Assembly (NCBI GenBank): GCA_012932295.1
Contig: JAAONU010000006.1
Span: 34,168,607-34,232,606, forward strand
Length of the DNA stretch: 64,000 nucleotides
Source of the DNA: Cyclina sinensis
Lineage: Eukaryota; Mollusca; Bivalvia; Venerida; Veneridae
Direction of reading: 5' to 3'
Of this stretch, positions 52,901-58,900 are shown one piece after another; position 1 is the stretch's first letter; each line of letters opens with the position of its first letter. A program made the position numbers and the translations under genes. A model generated the notes under the pieces. The model did not search any database. It saw only the letters and a list, made by a program, of their open reading frames with translations, and was not told where the DNA came from.

Positions 52901-55900
52901 TTCTGTGTATTTTCTTTCTATTGTTATATCATCTCTTTGTCATAGGGTGGTATTTGGACCAGCTTCTATTTATTATGAAATTTTAAACATAGACATAAAT
53001 TTCAGCTTAGGCCCTATAATATCCGCAACGTCCACGTACTTGTAGAATCCGCGCGAAGTAGATCAGTCTAGTAGTTACGTTTAGTCCTTGTTAGCAGATC
53101 GTAAACCCGCATTTCATACATGTAGTTCGATTAACCTGTCTAACATCTTTTCTTGTTTAATAACCAGTCACACCTTCTGCGCATTCTCCGCCATTATTCA
53201 AAAATTAAACAGAGCCATTTTTGAGCTGCACGAAAAATTCCCATCTTGTGTATTAATATATTTATATTACTATAAGATCGTATCAGTCAGATAGTTCGAG
53301 TTATTATTTGCCCCCGAGAAACACCAAGCTATGCCAAGTTGGGCTGGTCCGCGACATCTTGTTCTTTACTTAAAATGTCCGCCTTTTACTTAATTTTTTT
53401 GAGTTTTTATTCCATTCTTATCTCATCTCTTGTTTTTTTTTTACTTTAAACGTCTGTTTTTCACAAGATGTGTGTGTGTTCTCATTCCATTGTTATCTCA
53501 TACCTTGTTTCTTTTATTTTAACATTTACATAACTGTAAGTTTGTTATTACGACATTTACACACCTTGTGTATTGGAGGGGACATATAATTGACAGTCTT
53601 GTTTTTCGGAAAGAATCTGGAAAGTAGTTTTAACCAAAGATCATAATTAACAACAATAAAGGATAGTTGTATCTACAAAACGAGAATTAATAGTAGGAAG
53701 TAGTCATTTTATTACTCATTATATTTTACAACATCAAGAGTTAAACATGTCAGCATGCTTGAAGCCTTCAACAGTCAAAGTGATCGTTGCCACCGTGTCG
53801 TTGCTTGGACACTTCTTTTTTTTTTACAAATGACTGATTGCAAAAGGTATTGGTCCAGTATACTGTTTCCTTTACAATTTAGAATTTTGAATGATAGTTA
53901 TAAAAAATATATGTTTATGTATGGCAGTGTTGTACATAATTTCTACACACTATTTATTGTTTATATGATTCTTTTCAGTATGTGGAGACAGAAATTATCC
54001 GGAACTTTTTACTTGCGGGCGTAGCAATATTTGTGGTGACGTTATTACTTATTGTGGACATCGTCACCAGTTTCTTCGTTCTCGTGTGTGTGTGTCTTAC
54101 TCTGGTAGGTAAACTTCAGTTGACTTAATAGTAACCATAGTTCAGTAATGTCCATACAGCTAGTTGTTGTTAAGTTAAGAGAGTTAAACAGAAATAGATA
54201 GGGGACAAAATTCGTAGTATGACCAGACTAGTTTGTCATAAGAATATTTTTGCTGAATCGAATAGAACATAAATTAGTTTTTTTTTCGTAACGATTCGTT
54301 TTCAAAAGGTAATTCATAACTTCCACGAGCTGCATAGTTCACAAAAAAATACAATTTTATTATGTCATTTAACTGACGTTTCGTTACCAGTATAATCAAG
54401 GTGATTTATATAACAATTACGTAATGATAGTGATGTTCTGATATGTGCGTGAAGTTAGCTGCCAGTTGCCTGTTGCCAGTTGCCAATTCAATTGGCAACT
54501 GGCAACTGGCAGCCAACTTCATACTTCAGCTGCCAATTCAAACTTATTTGAAATCGTAGGTAGCTGCCAGTTCTCAAAATTTGCGAATCGTCAACCGTCA
54601 ATTGGTAGTCAGATGCCAATTCGATATGTTTCATAAATTATTAATGTTAACCGCATCAGCAACTGGCAACTGGAAGCTAGGTGCAAGTTCGTTAGAAATA
54701 GCGAATTGGGAACTTCCAACTGGCAGCCAGATGCCAGTTCGACAAATATCATAAATTATGAACATAGAGTGAATTGGCAACTGGCAACTGGCAGCCAGAT
54801 GCCAGTTCGTCAAGACATGCGAATCGTCAACTGTCAATTGTTAGCCACATGCCAATTCTACATTTATCATAAATTATTTATATTAACCGAATTGGCAAAT
54901 GGCAAAAGGCGGCCAGATGCCAATTCGTTAAACTCGCGAATTGGCAACTGTCAGTTGATAGCCAGATGCCAATTCGACATTAATCATAAATTATTTATAT
55001 TAACCGAATTGGCGACTGGAAACTGGCAGCCAGATGCCAATTCGTAAAAGATCGCGAATTGGCAACTGGCAACTGGCAGCCATATGCCAGTTCAACAAGT
55101 ATCATGAATTACGAACATAGAATGAATTGGCAACTGGCAACTGGTAGTCAGATGCCAGTTCGTCAAAACATGCGAATAGTCAACTGTCAGTTGTAAGCCA
55201 GTTGCCTATTTGACATTTATCATAAATTATTGCTATTAACTGAATTGGCAACTGGCAGCTAAATGCCATTTCGTTAAAGATCGCGAATCGGCAAATGGAA
55301 TTCGGCAGCTAGATGTGAACTTGACAAGCATTATGAATTTTGGACATTGAGTGAATTGGCAGCAGCCAGATGCCAGTTCGTCAATTGTCAATTGGTAGCC
55401 AGGTGCCATTTAGAAATTTTTCAATTCAATTAATATCAATAATTCATGATACTACTGGAATTGGCATCTAGCTGCCAGTTGCCAATTGACAATTCGCGAT
55501 TTTTGACCAATAGGCATCTGGCTGCCAGTTGCCAGTTGCCAATTCAGCTAAAATCAATAATTCATGGTATTTGTCTAATTGGCACCTGGCTACCAGTTGC
55601 CAATGGCGATTTTTAATGAATTGGCATCTGGCTGCCAGTTGCTAGTTGCCAATTCAGTTAATGTCACCAATTTATAATATTTGTCGAATTGGCATCTGAC
55701 TGCAAGTTGCCAGTTGCTAATTCAGTGAATATCAATAATTCATGGTACTTGTCGAATTGGCATCTGGCTACCAGTTGCCAGTTGCCAATTCGCAATCTTT
55801 AATGAATTGGCATCTGGCTGCCAGTTACTAGTTGCCAATTCATTTAATGTTGCCAATTTATAATATTTGTCGAATTGGCATCTGGCTGCCATTTGCCAGT

Positions 55901-58900
55901 TGCCAATTCAGTTAATATCAATAATTCATGGTATTTGTCGAGTTGGCATCTGGCTACCAGTTGCCAATTTGCAATCTTTAATGAATTGGCACCTGGCTGC
56001 CAGTTGCCAGTTGCCAATTCAGGTAATATCAATAATTCATGGTATTTGTCGAATTGGCACCTGGCTACCAGTTGCCAATTTGCGATCTTTAATGAATTGG
56101 CATCTGGCTGCCAGTTGCCAGTTGCCAATTCAGGTTATATCAATAATACATGGTTTTTGTCGAATTGGCATCCTGCTTACAGTTGCCAGTTCGGTTCGCA
56201 ATCTTTAATAAATTGGCATCTGGCTGCCAGTTGTTAGTGGCCAATTCAGTTAATATCACCAATTTTAATATTTGTCGAATTGGCATCTGGTACCAGTTGC
56301 CAGTTGCCAATTCAGTTGATATCAATAATTCATGATACTCGTCGAACTGGCATCTGTGTCAGTTGCCAATTGACGATTCTGGTCTTAGACGAATTGGCAC
56401 GTGACTGGCAGTTGCCAGTTGCCAATTCACTCAATGTTCAGTTTTCATGATACTTTTCGACTTGGCATCTGGCTGCCAGTTGCCAATTCACTCAATGGTC
56501 AGAATTCATGCTACTTTTTGAATTGGCACCTGGCTGCCAATTGACAATTCGCCTTTGGCGATCTGGCTTCTGGCTACGATTTCATTTTAGTTTGAATTGG
56601 TAGCTGGACTATGAAGTTAGATGCCAGTTGCCAACTGAATTTGCAACTGGCATCTAACTTCACGCACATTGTTCTGATAGCGTTTCTCTGACTTTTTTGT
56701 ATTTTAATTAACAGTATTTACGGTGATTAATAGTTAATATAAAACTTTATGTTTAAGTTAAATTAAAACTTGTACTTACGTTTTCTCCACGAAGCTTTTT
56801 TATGTCCCCGAAGGTAGTCATATCGTAGTTGCACTGTCCGTCCATTATTTCGTCCGTTATTCAGTTCATCCGTCCGTCCCATCTGTACGCAGCTCCTCCT
56901 ACATTTCTTGATATTCACCAAATTTTCACACAAAGATCATTATCAAGTGTTGCAGTGCATATACTTTTCGAATTAGAGTATTTTTCGTGGAGTTATTGTC
57001 ATTTGTTTAATTTTACATAATATTTCTTCTGTGTGCAATTCCTCCTACTTTTCCCATGCGACTTTCACCAAATTTCATAGAATAATCATTATCAAGTGCC
57101 GAAGCGCATGTACTCCGGCTTTTGCGATTCGATCAGTTTAATTTTACTTAATATTGGCTTCTTTGCGCAACTCCTACAATTTCATAATTCATTCGCCTAT
57201 GGTGTTCAGCTGGAGCATAAAATCCAAAAGTTAAAAGGTAAGGACTTGTTTTAAACACCTTTCTGTAAAAGGGATGTGGCAATCTATGGGTACAAAAGAC
57301 TTGATCAATATCTTTTGAAACACGTCAGTTTTTGGAAATTTATTAAGCCATGCAAATAGGTAACGGACAAATAATAGTCTTACCCCTGGACGCATGGGTA
57401 CTTTGTTCAGTTCACAGACTCTTCAAAAAACTTCAGAAAGACCATAAATATAAATAAATATAAACTACCATGACTGTGACAGTTGCCATGTTTCGGGGAG
57501 CATTCGTGTCTGTGACATATTTCTTGTTTAAACTGTGATTTTATCAACGATGTTTTCTGAATATAATTACATGTACATTTCAGGTTGATATCATGGGTAG
57601 TCTACACCTGTGGGATTTTTACCTGGATGTCAACATGGTTGTGTTACTCATTATATCTATAGGTTTGTCCGTGGACTTCTCGGCTCACATAGGGTATACA
57701 TTCATGACTCTAACAGGGTCTAGAAAAGGTAAGATCTTTATATCTCAATACAATGTCTAGGTAGATATATTTTATGTTGAAATGAATACAGCAAAATCTA
57801 GACGTACTGTATATCTCTTAACAAGATCTAAAGGTACTAGTTGTAGAAACGCCAAAGAATATATTACGTACATGATGTCTAAAATATCCTTAACAACGTC
57901 TAGATGATTATACTTTATGTCTAGATGTCCCTTAACAAAGTCTATATTCAAATGATGTCTAAAAGACTCATAACAGAATCCATATGTAATTGATTAGCAA
58001 AATACTCTTAACAAAATCTAGATGACCTTGATGCTTAAACGACACCAACTTAAAAGCCTAGATGTATTTGATGTGCACATGACATGATGTCTAAATTTGT
58101 AATCTTAATTGCTTATTTATTTTCTTTTTATTCTAGAGCGGGCAACACACACATTATGTCAGATAGGGCCTGCAATTGTACACGGTGCTGTTACAACGTT
58201 TCTTGTGTTCTTTGTGTTAATTTTTGGCAAAAGTCTGTCGGCATTCTTTGCTGTGAGTATTCTCTTACTTTATGATATATTACTGAAGCTCTTTATAATG
58301 AAGATTTATAGTTACCTAATATTCATTTAAAATGACAGAAATTTTCCTTAAAGTTTGAGGATTTTTGCTGAATATGCTATAGATATAATTATACGTACGA
58401 CTGCAAATTAATAAAAGCAAAAACAGTATGATCAAGCAACAGGACAGTAGTACACGTTTTGAAAAGCATTACTAATATCATCATCATCATCACCTAAATT
58501 AAGTAAGACTTCGAAAACTTTTAAAGCTGCTATGACGGTTAAGATAAAAAAACAAGTAACGCAATACTCAGATTATAATTTATTTCCAGGTGTTTATACT
58601 CGTTGTTATATTTGGCTTATTCCATGGCTTATGTTTCCTTCCGGTTGTGTTGAGTTTGATCGGACCCTCGCCGTACTATAATGCCGGTCCGGACGGTACG
58701 GTTACAGAACGGTTCTCGACTAACATGGACAACGTAGGTGTATTTGAATAAAATATTTTGCTTACCTTTAAGGCCTTGGATAAAATACTTAGTTCTTACA
58801 TTTTTTTTCTTTTTGAATATTTAGTACTATTTACTGAAGACCTACAATGTCTAAAGTTATATAAGTGGCCAAAGTGACCCTAAATATTTTTTTAAAAAGT

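Noticed and set aside
54631..56335. ORFs of 60-120 codons with repeated LATGNWQP/LPVANS-type peptides
   Set aside because: Products of the foldback element's tandem units, open on both strands.
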